From: Symbiodinium natans
Lineage: Eukaryota; Sar; Dinophyceae; Suessiales; Symbiodiniaceae
Direction: 5' to 3'
DNA length: 43,372 nt
Assembly: GCA_905221605.1 (NCBI GenBank)
Contig: CAJNDS010002106.1
Span: 630,001-673,372, forward strand
Shown: positions 10,682 to 20,108 of the stretch, piece by piece
Layout: every line of letters starts with the position of its first letter
How positions within the stretch are numbered: position 1 is the first letter of the stretch
Position numbers and translations under genes: made by a program
The notes under the pieces: generated by a model
Told to the model about the DNA's origin: nothing
What the model saw: the letters and a program-made list of their open reading frames with translations, nothing else
Databases searched by the model: none

Positions 10682-10803
10682 GTTCCGAAATTACGGGTCC
10701 CTTGTTGGGGGTCATGTTTTCTACAGCTAGTAGGCAGGTGCCCCCCAGGACATGAAGACAGGAGCACCGAACGATTTCTTGCTGAAGTTCTTGCGAGGTG
10801 TTG

Positions 10804-11028
10804 CTGGGCGAAGGGTGGCAGTTTAGGGTTTGGGGTTAAGGGTCTAGGGCTTAGGGAAAATTGGGCGAAGGGTGGCAGTTTAGGGGTTAGGGTTTACCCA
10901 AAGGCTCCTATGTAGTACCTTTTTGGGGTAGAATACTAGAATCCCCTATGACTAACCCCAAAAGGAACTACATTAGGCCTTCAGGAAAAATAGGGTATAC
11001 AAAAAACTGGGCGAAGGGTGGCAGTTTA
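10804..11028 (+). repeat. Three copies of a 21-bp repeat around a TIR element
   Basis: TGGGCGAAGGGTGGCAGTTT occurs at about 10805, 10862 and 11008, each running into TTTAGGG-like sequence. The family 10 element sits between copies two and three. Confidence 0.7.
10901..10981. mobile_element. TIR element family 10
   Basis: 81 bp, AAGGCTCCTATGTAGTACCT / AGGAACTACATTAGGCCTT with CCCCAAAA/TTTTGGGG inside. It lies between the second and third copies of a 21-bp repeat (see 10804-11028). Confidence 0.58.
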
Positions 11029-11302
11029 CGGTTTAGGGTTTAGCCTATGCCCACAGTTAGGGAGAGCAGAGAATATCCCAAGATCCTGCCGGGCAAACCT
11101 AATCTGGAGCTTTAGCATCACCACAAAACCTCATACTGAAACCCGAAGCTTCAGACGGAAAAGGAGGGACCCCTAGAAGGGACCCTTAATCTTATTCCCC
11201 GATAACGCTCTTATAACCCGTGTATAGTCCCTATAAACGTCCCTAAGCCCAACACTTGTCAGTCAAGCGCGCGGAGGGGATTAGACCTCAAAAGTGAATA
11301 CA

Positions 11303-11353
11303 CCCTAAACCCTAAGCCCTAAACCCAAAACCCAAAACCCAAAACCCTAAACC
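11303..11353 (-). repeat. Telomere-type array
   Basis: CCCTAAA mixed with CCCAAAA. Confidence 0.85.
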
Positions 11354-11502
11354 GAATAGATGCAGCCAAAGGGCGAAGAAGACTACGTTCCGTGTCCGCA
11401 GGTCCTGAGAGGCAGCGCAGTTTCAGGTTTAGAGGGCCTTACAAACCGAACTGGAAACAATGTCACCTTGAAAATATGGTAGGGCTGTATCTATACCTAT
11501 GT

Positions 11503-11532
11503 ATATATATATATATGTATATATACATATAC
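11503..11532. repeat. TA-rich microsatellite
   Basis: TATATATATATATG then TATATATACATATAC. Confidence 0.8.
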
Positions 11533-11852
11533 ACACATCTGCACCATGTATGGACCTATGTATGTGTACCGAAAAATGTTTGCAACTCTATTTCTTGACC
11601 TACCAAGTGGACCATAGAGTATGGGATCAAACCACTAAAAGGCAAAAGGGAACAGGCCCGATTTGGTCCCAGAGCAACGAACCACACCCATTTTTGGTCT
11701 CGCGGGCTTCTTATTTACTTGCAAGGAACCTATCTCAGGGGCTGAAAACCCTAGCCCCCAAAAGGGTTAGGCCTTATTTGTCATAGGATTATGTATAGCC
11801 CAACAGGTGAAAGGACCCAAAGAAGGAAAGCGGGGGCTGTGGGCCGAATTTT

Positions 11853-12008
11853 CCTTGGGGACCAGATGAACGCTAAAATTTGGGTCAGGCACCCGATACT
11901 ACTAAAATTCCTATTGAGGTATATGAACCCTAAACCCTAAACCCTAAACCCTAAACCCTAAACCCTAAACCCTAAACCCTAGACCCTAAGTTCATTTCGT
12001 CCCCAAGG
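11853..12008. mobile_element. TIR element family 8 with internal telomere-type array
   Basis: Ends CCTTGGGGACCAGATGAAC / GTTCATTTCGTCCCCAAGG; the CCCTAAA array (11926-11990) lies just inside the right end. Half-copies of the same end occur near 9697, 16132 and 19156. Confidence 0.6.
11926..11990 (-). repeat. Telomere-type array inside TIR family 8
   Basis: About nine perfect units, last one CCCTAGA. Confidence 0.93.
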
Positions 12009-12277
12009 TTGGGAGCCGCAGCCCAACTCAAGCTTTGGCGAAGAGGCGGAGATGACTCCTGACTTGTCCTCCTCATGGCCTGGCTGGGAACCCTTTCTTC
12101 GTGAATCAGGACATGAAACGGAAGGCCTGTGTCTTTGGCCTTTAGGGTTTTAGGGTTTAGGGTTTAGGGTTTAGGGTTTAGGATTCATTCAGGGTTTAGG
12201 GTTCGAAATGGCCACAGCTCCTGAGCTCCTGATCTTCACAGTTTGGGGTCAAGCTCCGAATCCGGCCCCGGCCTAAC

Positions 12278-12338
12278 GCCATGACGAGGTCGGTCGCAGA
12301 GACCACCGTGATGGCCACGCCATCCTCCGTCAGGGGAC
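12278..12338 (-). CDS. Exon: second half of the third CBS domain
   Basis: 61 nt reading PLTEDGVAITVVSATDLVM on the minus strand with 16 of 19 codons ending in G or C. PLTEDGxxITVVSATDL is a CBS strand-turn-helix. The acceptor AG (12339-12340) directly follows the terminal sequence of a TIR element (CCTCCAAGT|AG). Donor GC|GTTAGG. Phase (two leading bases) does not match 13513 directly. Confidence 0.6.
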
Positions 12339-12340
12339 CT

Positions 12341-12479
12341 ACTTGGAGGTTCAGGGTTTAGGGCTTAGGGTTTAGGGTTTAGGGTTTAGGATGACTGTAC
12401 TTCTAAGCTCTTCTAGTCCTCTAAGTAGGTCTTGAGTAGACTAAGAACTGGGGTTGTAAGTACCCATGAACCTCCAAGC
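12341..12479. mobile_element. TIR element family 5 with internal telomere-type array, at a splice acceptor
   Basis: Ends ACTTGGAGGTTCA... and ...CATGAACCTCCAAG. Between the left end and ACTGTACTTCTAAG lies a TTTAGGG array (12354-12390). Minus-strand reading ends CCTCCAAGT then AG and exon 12338. Compare 37557-37713, with the array in the same place, and 10107-10233, without an array. Confidence 0.7.
12354..12390 (+). repeat. Telomere-type array inside TIR family 5
   Basis: Five units, one CTTAGGG. Confidence 0.92.
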
Positions 12480-12583
12480 AGGCTTGAGAAACTTGGGTTT
12501 GGGGTTTTTCTCAGCGCTGTCTCTGGTATTCGAGCAACTGAGCACGACTGCAGAGGTCTTTAGGGATTAGGGTTTAGGAGGCC

Positions 12584-12640
12584 CTAAACCCTAAACCCTA
12601 AACCCTAAACCCTAAACCCTAAACCCTGAACCCCAAACCC
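12584..12640 (-). repeat. Telomere-type array
   Basis: Eight units, CCCTGAA and CCCCAAA at the right edge. Confidence 0.92.
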
Positions 12641-12646
12641 TGAGAC

Positions 12647-12732
12647 CTAACATCCCCCGCGCCTCATCAGTGATCGCCAGACTGGAAACACCTCTATGGG
12701 ATGGCGTGCGATTGCTTTGCAGCCGCTTCACG
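12647..12732 (-). CDS. Exon candidate, function unknown
   Basis: Minus-strand acceptor AACCTCAG|C and donor TTAG|GTCTCA, 86 nt, reading VKRLQSNRTPSHRGVSSLAI then TDEARGML. The donor matches the one at 17777. The plus strand of the same stretch is also open, so the strand is not certain. It lies between CBS exons. Confidence 0.35.
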
Positions 12733-13077
12733 CTGAGGTTTAGGGTTGCAGGGGTTACTAGGAGGGTGGGTGACTACTGGGTTGCTACGGGGTTGCTACT
12801 ACTAGGGTTGCTACGAGGATTACTTCTAGCGATACTACTAGGGGTACTACTAGGGTGTTAGTAGACTTTGTGGGGTCGAGGGGACTTGAGGGTTTCAGGC
12901 AGAGAGAAGAGGGAGGGGAGGGGTGGGGGTAAGGTCTTCATTCACATCTAACCCGAACACCTGTACAACTGGATAATTGCGGACGACCCCTAGCGCTTCT
13001 TGTTCCTGGTTACTTTTGTAAAGGAAACCCAGAAGCCCAAAGGGCAAACGGGCTTAGGGTTTAGCGTTTAGGGAAAC

Positions 13078-13200
13078 TACAAGGAGAGGCCCCTTACTAT
13101 ACCAACTGTAGTTAAGGGACTTATAACTTAGTTTAGGATCCTTATAACCCAATTTAGGGCTCTTATAACTCTACTGATAACTAGGGGGCCCCTCCTTGTA
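13078..13200. mobile_element. TIR element family 2, second copy, TA target
   Basis: 123 bp, TA-CAAGGAGAGGCCCC ... GGGGGCCCCTCCTTG-TA. Most of the interior matches the 1148 copy, a clear dispersed pair. The Tc1/mariner-type TA duplication is inferred from both copies. Confidence 0.72.
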
Positions 13201-13512
13201 CTAAGGCTTGCAAAAAGCATGAGAATCAGGGAGCCAATTCAGAATGGTCGGGCTTAGCAAAGGTCTAGGGTTTAGGGTTTAGGATTTAGGGTTTAGGGTC
13301 TAGGGTGTGCAAAGTTCTGCCAGTCCGGAGCTCCTGGAGAGAGACAGCTTGGCTGCTCTTAGGAGGGTAGGTATAAATGAGATTTTTAGCTGCCTTATTA
13401 AGAAACCCACTAAACCCAAAAAGGCTAAGGACCTAAAGTTACAATAAAGGACCACAGTGTAGGGTTTAGGGTTTAGGGCATGGGCTCTCAAGTAAGGCCC
13501 TTTTTGACTCAC

Positions 13513-13551
13513 TCTGCCTTTGCTCACCAGGGTTTGGAAGGCCATGAGCGC
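13513..13551 (-). CDS. Exon: helix of the third CBS domain
   Basis: Acceptor CGTCACAG|G, 39 nt in phase 0, reading ALMAFQTLVSKGR, then a consensus AGA|GTGAGT donor (CTG|GTGAGC is an alternative). Joined to the preceding exon it continues SDSAT-ALMAFQTLV, as CBS helix A should. About four residues expected before PLTEDG are missing, so a microexon or a different donor is likely between here and 12338. Confidence 0.6.
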
Positions 13552-13666
13552 CTGTGACGAGGGGTGGTCCCTTTACCCTAAACCCGAAACCCCAAACCCG
13601 AAACCTTAAATCACTCGTTAAGAGGGGTTTAGGGCGGTTTGGCTCTAGGGTTTAGCGTTTAGGGTC

Positions 13667-13788
13667 CTAGTCCCAAGAGTAGCCTAAGAATGAAAACAAA
13701 AAGGGTACGCTGTATTGGTTTCAAGGAAATTAGAAAGGGAACCTGAGCCCCACCAAAAGGGAACAAGGGGCCCTAGTCTGGGTCCTAG
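13667..13788. mobile_element. TIR element family 1
   Basis: 122 bp, ends CTAGTCCCAAGAGTAGCC / CTAGTCTGGGTCCTAG; the internal GAATGAAAAC is shared with other copies. Confidence 0.6.
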
Positions 13789-14537
13789 AACAAGAAAGTT
13801 GAGACATCCACTTACGTGGTGTGGGTGACCCCTGAACCCTAGACCCAAAGTGGACATGTCTACACGGTTTAGGGTTTAGGGTTCAGGGTTTAGGATTTAG
13901 GGTTTAGGACCGTTCAAGGCAATCCAAGATGGCCTCAGAAGGATCTAAAATGGAGTTAAACTCCTTAACCCTCACGAACTATTATTAGGAGCTGCGGCCC
14001 CCCCCCCCCCCACCCCCTGGCCCCTGCCCATTCACCAAAGCACCTGAAACCGAAAGCTGCAAACTTGTTGGGCATCTTGGTAGCCCAGGAACCATATCAA
14101 AAGAACGCCGCCCCTTTTTTTGGGTTGGATACTGTATAGCGTAAAGGCTACCACTGGCCTACCATGGTATGCCGCGCACTGCGGGGTTTTTTAGCGGAGG
14201 GGAGACTCTGAAGTTGTGGTTTTTTCCAAAGGTCGGACAGACAATCGAGTTCCCAGGATCGCGAGCTATGCACTGGTTCAGGTTTCAGATTTAGGGCTGA
14301 GGGTATAGTGGTGGTTGTTAACAAATGATACTTGTACGTCCGCCTTTGTGCTGAAAAAATTGGACCCCGAAACCTAGAGTAAATTCTAGACCCGAAAAGG
14401 CTAGGGCTCTGCAGTGCTGCAATATGAGACTGACCTAAGTGCTTGCACGATTTAGGGTCTCTCAGCCCTGCACCCTAAACCCTATAAACACTAAGCCTAA
14501 GGGCTCCAACTGGTGCTCCCAGATGCTGACGAGGAGC

Positions 14538-14582
14538 CGTGGCCGAATCGCTAATAGTTGTGACGCCCGGAGTACAAACGTC
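14538..14582 (-). CDS. Exon: start of the third CBS domain
   Basis: Preceded on the minus strand by a strong pyrimidine tract with CTAAC and GCGCCTTCAG|. 45 nt, phase 0 at both ends, reading DVCTPGVTTISDSAT, the classic opening of a CBS repeat (VxTISxxAT). It ends at a GC donor (GCTCCT), a splice type common in dinoflagellates. The in-phase partner is at 13551. Confidence 0.6.
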
Positions 14583-14621
14583 CTGAAGGCGCACAGCCAA
14601 GAAGACGTTAGAGAGCAAGGG

Positions 14622-14748
14622 TTTAGGGTTTTTTGGGTTTTGGGTTTTGGGTTTAGGGTTTAGGGTTTAGGGTTTAGGGTTTAGGGATTGGGGTGTAGGG
14701 TGTAGGGTGTAGGGTGTAGGGTGTAGGGTTTAGGGTTTAGGGTTTAGG
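14622..14748 (+). repeat. Telomere-type array with TGTAGGG block
   Basis: TTTAGGG, then five consecutive TGTAGGG, then TTTAGGG. Confidence 0.93.
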
Positions 14749-14969
14749 CCGCAACCGCAGTGATTGATGTTCCCAGCCTGAAGAGTTCCCCAGAAACAGA
14801 ATGAGAGCTTTGGTTCTGAGCCCCTTCACAAAAGGGTACCATGTTAAGGAGAGGGCCCTCCCGGTAACAGTGTCATACTCCACCCGTTGTCACGCGTGAT
14901 GCCTGCGCTTCTACCGCCCCATTGTGGCCATGATGACCGGAACTGGGAAGAGCAAAGCTCATGCTCATG

Positions 14970-15039
14970 TTAGGGTGTAGGGTTTAGGGGTTAGGGTTTA
15001 GGGTTTAGGGTTTAGGGTTTAGGGTTTAGGGTTTAGGGC
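14970..15039 (+). repeat. Telomere-type array
   Basis: About nine units. Confidence 0.94.
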
Positions 15040-15169
15040 TCATGTGACAAGAAGCGCATAACTAGCTAGACCCTAAGCGCCCAAGAAGCCCTCGACACCC
15101 CGAAAGCCGTGTAGACAGCCTAGAAACCCACATTCTCCGCCAGCCCTAAACTCTGCCCCGAAATCCTGA

Positions 15170-15273
15170 ACCCTAAGCCCTAAACCCTAAATCCGAAACC
15201 GTAAGCCCTAAATCCTAAACCCTAAACCCTAAATCCTAAACCCTAAACCCTAAACCCTAAACCCCAAACCCTA
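15170..15273 (-). repeat. Telomere-type array
   Basis: About fifteen units with repeated CCCTAAATC variants. Confidence 0.92.
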
Positions 15274-15360
15274 GTGCTGGCCTGCGCCAGCTTGGAACTG
15301 AGAAGGCCCTGCAAGGCAGTCGTTATCGGTTTTGGGTGGGGTTTAGGGTTTCAGGGATTT

Positions 15361-15430
15361 CCCTAAACCCTAAACCCTAAACCCTAAACCCTAAACCCTA
15401 AACCCTAAACCCTAAACCCTAAACCCTAAA
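15361..15430 (-). repeat. Telomere-type array
   Basis: Ten perfect units. Confidence 0.95.
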
Positions 15431-15701
15431 ATTCTGTTGAGGGTTGGAAGGTTTGAGGCTTGTAGCTCGAGGCTGAAACCCAACCGCCTTTGCGTGTTGG
15501 GCACCCCCTCTCTTCTGAAACTAGGGTTTAGGGTTTAGGGTTTAGGGTTTAGGGTTTAGGGTTTCCCAACTCGCAGTGGGCTACAACCCTCTTGCTAGGG
15601 GTGAGCGGCTTCAGGATCTACTTGTGCCGCGCCAAAAAAACTCTGAGGCACTACCAGCATGGGCTATCAGGCCCTTATATTCCCCCAACCAACCCTTTTA
15701 A

Positions 15702-15757
15702 CCCTAAACCCTAAACTCTAAACCCTGAACCCTAAACCCGAAACCCTAAACCCTGAG
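15702..15757 (-). repeat. Telomere-type array
   Basis: Eight degenerate units. Confidence 0.88.
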
Positions 15758-15910
15758 GGGTTATAGGGTCTAATAGCCCATGTAGGTACAGCACGCTATA
15801 TGTCGTTTGCTGAGGAAGGCTGGAAGGAACTGCGATGCAAGGTTGCGGCAGAGCTTCTGCAACCATTTTTGGGGTTTAGGGTTTGGACGTTCGCCTCAGC
15901 CTCCTGCCAC

Positions 15911-15983
15911 GGTTTAGGGTTTAGGGTTTAGGGTTTAGGGTTTAGGGTTTAGGGTTTAGGGTTTAGGGTTTAGGGTTTAGGGT
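15911..15983 (+). repeat. Telomere-type array
   Basis: Ten perfect units. Confidence 0.95.
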
Positions 15984-16180
15984 GGAAGAAGCAGACGAGG
16001 AACAGCATGCCCTTATCTTGCCCTTCATCGGACAAATCCCGAAAAATCAAACGCCTTAGTCACTGAAAGCCCTGTACAAGTCATTGTCGTCCTCTACCAT
16101 ATGCTACCTATACTTCCTACCCGTTTGAGGTTCATGTCGTCCCCAAGGCAAATGACCACTTCAAAACGGTGGAGTTTTTT

Positions 16181-16236
16181 GTAGGGTTTAGGGTTTAGGG
16201 CTTGGGGCTTAGGGTTTAGGGTTTAGGGCTTCGGGT
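16181..16236 (+). repeat. Telomere-type array
   Basis: Eight units with CTTGGGG and CTTCGGG; ends where the CBS exon at 16241 finishes. Confidence 0.9.
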
Positions 16237-16240
16237 TTAC

Positions 16241-16328
16241 ACACCCCTCAACCGGGCCTCGATCTCGGGGAGCTTGCTGCTCATGAAGGCGATGATCGTG
16301 GAGTGGGTGATGATGCTCGCAGGCTTGC
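16241..16328 (-). CDS. Exon: second half of the second CBS domain
   Basis: Acceptor CAGTAAG|G; after the split Gly codon it reads KPASIITHSTIIAFMSSKLP then EIEARLRGV, with 26 of about 29 codons ending in G or C. GKPxxIITHSxII is a typical CBS second half. The donor is ambiguous (GTAAAC at 16240 or GTGTGT three bases earlier). About 1 kb of intron containing three telomere-type arrays separates it from the previous exon. Confidence 0.72.
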
Positions 16329-17341
16329 CTTACTGGCTGCTTCTTTGTAGGGATAGGGTTTAGGGTTTAGTGTTTAGGGTTTAGGGTGCCAGGGATAATA
16401 TGCCTCTAGAAAATACCCTTTAAGGGATTATATAGGGCCCGAATTCCCTCATCCCCTACTAGGAACCATGGGGGCTTAGCCAGACCCCTAGGAAAAAAAC
16501 ACATAAAGACAGAACCTCCAAACTGGTACCCCATACTAATCTTGGGTCATTCCTAGGAAGCAGTTTCCCACGAAACCCGCTTCGTTCTCAGCTTCGGTTC
16601 CTCAAAAGAATGAAGTCTAGCTGTGAGAAGTGCCCCTATGCAGTATCAGCCTTTCCTTAATCCCTGTTCCCCTAGGAAGAAAACAAGGATCCTTTTTGTT
16701 CATTAATATAAGAAAGCCCATAACCCAAAAAGAAAAAAGGATCCCTAACGCTGATCTAGTTTCCAGGCAGCTCCATGCAGAGGTGCTTGGGGCATTCAGG
16801 CCTTCAACTAGGTTGGCCCTGGCAACCCTGAGACCCTCGCAGAATATGTTCTGGAACCACATCCTGCTGAACCCAAGAAAGAAGGGTTTGGGGCTTTATG
16901 AGCATACCCCAAGGGCCTAGGTCGAGATATAAGATACTGGAACTCGACTCTTGTGGACTCCAAGGCGGGGCAACCAGAAGAAGGCACAGCGACCCCTAAA
17001 CCCTAAACCCCAAACCCTAAACCCTAAACCTGAAAGCCTGCCCACTCCCCAGCAGCTCTGCCACTCACTGCTGCACCAACCACCGCCACAGCAACGGCTT
17101 TGGGTTTTTAGGGTTTAGGGTTTAGGGGTTATATAGGGTTGAGGGAACTTGGGACTAAGACGAAACCAGCAAACAAATTGTGACGCGAGCGCCAGGCATC
17201 TATCAAGGTTGGCTGCTAGCATAGCCACCGTGCAGATAGCAGAAATGTAAACATAACAAAGAAACGACTGTAACCCTTGGTAAATTGCTCTGAGCCACCA
17301 GTGCCACTAGGAAACCAACAGAAATCGGCGGACCAAGTGAC

Positions 17342-17393
17342 CATCCGCGAGGACGATTGCCCGCCGGTGGTTGCCGGAGATGTTGTCCACGAC
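17342..17393 (-). CDS. Exon: first half of the second CBS domain
   Basis: Acceptor CACCCACAG|G and donor G|GTCACT on the minus strand, 52 nt. Encodes VVDNISGNHRRAIVLAD plus one base; HRRAIVLxDG is the usual CBS first-strand pattern. Joining to 16328 restores the Gly codon and reads LAD-G-KPASIITHS. The intron sits at the same DG|K turn and in the same phase as in the first CBS domain. Confidence 0.72.
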
Positions 17394-17561
17394 CTGTGGG
17401 TGTAGGGTTTATGGTTTAGGGTTGCTTAGGGCTTTGGTTTAGGGTTTAGCCTGCCTGTGCTTGGGTTTCGGGATTTAAGGTTAAGGGCTTTGCCGCGACT
17501 CGGTGTAGAAGCTGTGAAGAAGAGAACGAGAGTGAGACGGAGTAGTTCCGAATGTTTCCAT

Positions 17562-17602
17562 TAACCCTAAACCCTAAACCCTGAACCCTAAACCCTAAAC
17601 CC
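17562..17602 (-). repeat. Telomere-type array
   Basis: Six units. Confidence 0.9.
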
Positions 17603-17690
17603 GTCATGGCATCTTGGAAGCCTCGCTGCATGAATATGAGGAAACCCAAAAAAAAGTGTAAAGTTCATGTCTTGGCTAAGTCAGAGACCC

Positions 17691-17771
17691 TCAACCCTCA
17701 ACCCTCAAACACCCTAAACCCTAAACCCTAAACCCTAAACCCTAATCCTAAACCCTAAACCCTAAACCCTA
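17691..17771 (-). repeat. Telomere-type array
   Basis: CCCTCAA units then nine CCCTAAA. Confidence 0.93.
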
Positions 17772-17777
17772 TGAGAC

Positions 17778-17846
17778 CGGCCTCCTTGAGGTCCTGCTCC
17801 AGCTCCGCGACGCACATGCTCTTCGCCGCGCCGGGCGACCCGCGGC
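17778..17846 (-). CDS. Exon candidate with extreme third-position GC
   Basis: Acceptor CCCCAG|G, 69 nt, donor G|GTCTCA on the minus strand. Reads RGSPGAAKSMCVAELEQDLK then EAG. All 22 complete codons end in G or C, hard to explain without selection on coding. GSPGAAKS is weakly P-loop-like but lacks the second Gly, so no nucleotide-binding claim is made. It sits directly between a C-rich array (17691-17771) and a G-rich one (17849-17903). Confidence 0.6.
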
Positions 17847-17848
17847 CT

Positions 17849-17903
17849 GGGGTTTAGGGTTTAGGGTTTAGGGTTTAGGGTTTAGGGTTTAGGGTTTAGG
17901 GTT
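17849..17903 (+). repeat. Telomere-type array
   Basis: Eight perfect units, starting three bases from exon 17846. Confidence 0.95.
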
Positions 17904-17958
17904 GTTTGCCCCCGGGTCTAGCCAACTTCCGGGTTCTAGGGGTTAGGGTTCAGGGGTG

Positions 17959-18035
17959 CGCTTGATAGGGACTTTAGTAGGGGGTACTGGAATCCCTGTT
18001 AAGGACAGTTAGTATAAGGGGGAACAGCCCAAGCG
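17959..18035. mobile_element. TIR element family 3, degraded
   Basis: The right part GGACAGTTAGTATAAGGGGG then AACAGCCCAAGCG matches family 3. The left end is only weakly complementary (CGCTTG). Confidence 0.35.
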
Positions 18036-18095
18036 TAAGGGTTTAGGTCTTTATGATAGGGCGTGAGGTAGGGTTCTGGGCCTAAAAGAGCTCTA

Positions 18096-18153
18096 AGGGT
18101 TAGGGTTTAGGGTTTAGGGTTTAGGGTTTAGGGTTTAGGGTTTAGGGTTTAGG
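18096..18153 (+). repeat. Telomere-type array
   Basis: Eight units. Confidence 0.94.
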
Positions 18154-18632
18154 GACGACTTCTGGGCCTAACAAGGCTCGAGGGGTTTGGGGATCTAGGG
18201 TTTCGGGCAGGGTTCTGGGCCTGCGAAGCTCTAGAGTTGCAATAAAGGTTTGGGGTTTAGGGTTTAGGGTTTAAGGATCTCGGGTTTGAGCCCACTGTTG
18301 CTGCGCCAAAAAATGCGCTGAATTCTTGCCGAAACAGGCGAATTTACACCAAATCCAGGAACCAAGAACATCTTTGCGCTACAAGAAGTGGCTTCACGGA
18401 AAGATGTGCCGAGTTGATAGAAGGGCGGCGATCGACTCGCCACAACTCATGAGCCGGTCGGCAGTCAGCCGGTAATTGCAGGGCACCCTAAACCCTACAC
18501 CCTAGCTAGCACGAGCCCGGGAAAATAAGAGCCCCAGCAACACTCTTTGTTTTGCTTCTCCATGAATAAGCAAAAAGCTTACACTGCCACCTTTTTTGCA
18601 AACAGGAATCCTGCAAAGGTTAATTTTAACTA

Positions 18633-18755
18633 CTAGACCCAGAGTATAACCTGGGAATACTGGGAATGAAAACGGTGCCCTTTCTGGTTTAAGAGGGTCC
18701 TACTGCGAACCCAAACCCTAAAAAAAAGGGAATCAGGCCTTACTCTGGGTCCTAG
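18633..18755. mobile_element. TIR element family 1
   Basis: 123 bp, ends CTAGACCCAGAGTA / TACTCTGGGTCCTAG, internal GGGAATGAAAACGGTGCCC. Confidence 0.68.
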
Positions 18756-18851
18756 TTTTCGTAGGTTGCCGAAGAATCCTGTAAGGGGGGGTTATAGTAA
18801 GAACCTACAAGAAATAGGTTTGGTGAAGTTACCGTACCTGTCCCCGGTAAC

Positions 18852-18924
18852 GCCCGGCGGCCGATGATCTTATCCAGCTTCTCATTGGGCAGCCTTGGTA
18901 GTCCAGCTCTCAGGCTTCGGGCTG
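18852..18924 (-). CDS. Exon candidate in the linker after the first CBS domain
   Basis: Acceptor AACCTCAG|C and donor GC|GTTACC on the minus strand, 73 nt. It reads AARSLRAGLPRLPNEKLDKI then IGRRA. No family is recognised; position, strand and splice signals suit the CBS gene. The start phase (two leading bases) agrees with the GC-donor version of the preceding exon. Confidence 0.5.
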
Positions 18925-18966
18925 CTGAGGTTTACGTAGGAGTCTGGGGTTTAGGGTTGCTGGCCT

Positions 18967-19088
18967 AAACCCTAAGCCCTGAACCCTGAACCCTAAACCC
19001 TGAACCCTGAACCCTGAACCCTAAACCCTAAACCCTAAACCCTAAACCCTAAACCCCGAACCCGAAACCCTAAACCCTAAACCCTAAA
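18967..19088 (-). repeat. Telomere-type array
   Basis: About seventeen units, CCCTGAA on the left and CCCTAAA on the right. Confidence 0.94.
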
Positions 19089-19308
19089 TGTTGGCTTCAG
19101 TTTGGGGCGTAAGGTTGTCCCGGCTTCGGACGATCCTTGAGTGCCCATCACCCTCAACCTTGGGGACTAAACGAACCCTAAAGGGGTTTATCTATACTCC
19201 CCTTAGAACCTTAATAAAAAAAAAACAATGATTTTAAAATCCTCTTGGGTGCTATATGAACGAAAATAAAAAATTCTCAAGGGGGATATAGTATGGTCCG
19301 TATACCTT

Positions 19309-19420
19309 ATACTTAGTTGCTGAGTTCATAAGCCCCAAAAAAGTGCACACTTTCAGTTCTCTAGGGGGATGAATCGTATCCCAAAAAGTGTAAAGTGTGC
19401 TCACTCAGCTACTAAGTTAT
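19309..19420. mobile_element. TIR element family 6
   Basis: 112 bp, ends ATACTTAGTTGCTGAGT / CTCAGCTACTAAGTTAT, interior CAGTTCTCTAGGGGG and ATCGTATCCCAA. Confidence 0.62.
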
Positions 19421-19431
19421 AGGGATTATAG

Positions 19432-19469
19432 CCCTAAACCCTAAACCCTAAACCCTAAACCCTAAACCC
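19432..19469 (-). repeat. Telomere-type array
   Basis: Five perfect units. Confidence 0.93.
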
Positions 19470-19580
19470 TCATACTAGCATGTATATGACCCCAATTATG
19501 GGGTTAGTTTGGTCTCCACGGAACTCTGGGCCGGTGGCCGCAGGTGGGTTTAGGCTATGGGGATGGAACTCGCGGTGCTG

Positions 19581-19620
19581 GGGGTTTAGGGTTTAGGGTT
19601 TAGGGTTTAGGGTTTAGGGC
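19581..19620 (+). repeat. Telomere-type array
   Basis: Six units. Confidence 0.93.
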
Positions 19621-19870
19621 TTATAAGGCTGCAGCTAACCTCGGCAGGCACTACACATCGTTGCTCAAAGCCTCAATTGAGGTTCAAGCCTCTTGTAGCC
19701 CAACCCCGACTTTTCAGAAACCCCATATACCCCAATGTGCGGCACCTTCCAGGTATACCTCTGAATCCTTTGAACCCTGCACACCCCTATAAGCGCTCTG
19801 CGGGGAGGGCCACCCTTACTCTAGTAACTCAAGTTAAGGGACTTTTGACCAAAGCCGTAATACACGTAAC

Positions 19871-19969
19871 CTTGGGAGGGTCCCCGTTATACTAACAGTC
19901 CTTCATTATAATGGGGGGGTAACTATAATCGCTATTCAGGACTGGTAGTATAAGGGCGAACACCCCAAC
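19871..19969. mobile_element. TIR element family 3, diverged
   Basis: Left CCTTGGGAGGGTCCCCG then TTATACTAACAGTCC; right GGACTGGTAGTATAAGGG then CGAACACCCCAA. Middle unique, no array. Confidence 0.6.
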
Positions 19970-20108
19970 TGAAATCCCATGTAGGGCCCTTCTAAGGCGC
20001 AACGTGCAAGACACACTCAATGCGAATGGCGCCTTCAAGAGAAAACCACACTGCTCAGGAAGTTGCTAACAGAACTGAGATAGGTGTCCCCTGGTACAAG
20101 ACCTGTGC

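Noticed and set aside
11994-12141. Plus-strand frame PNSSFGEEAEMTPDLSSSWP
   Set aside because: Looks protein-like, but the minus strand of the same stretch is open too and no acceptor/donor pair decides it.
13911-13933. Micro-exon AILDCLER on the minus strand that could also follow SDSAT
   Set aside because: Only 23 nt; exon 13513-13551 fits the CBS helix in phase and has better splice sites.
17040-17100. Minus-strand segment KAVAVAVVGAA followed by GTGAGT
   Set aside because: Falls inside the well-supported phase-1 intron between 17342 and 16328; probably chance.
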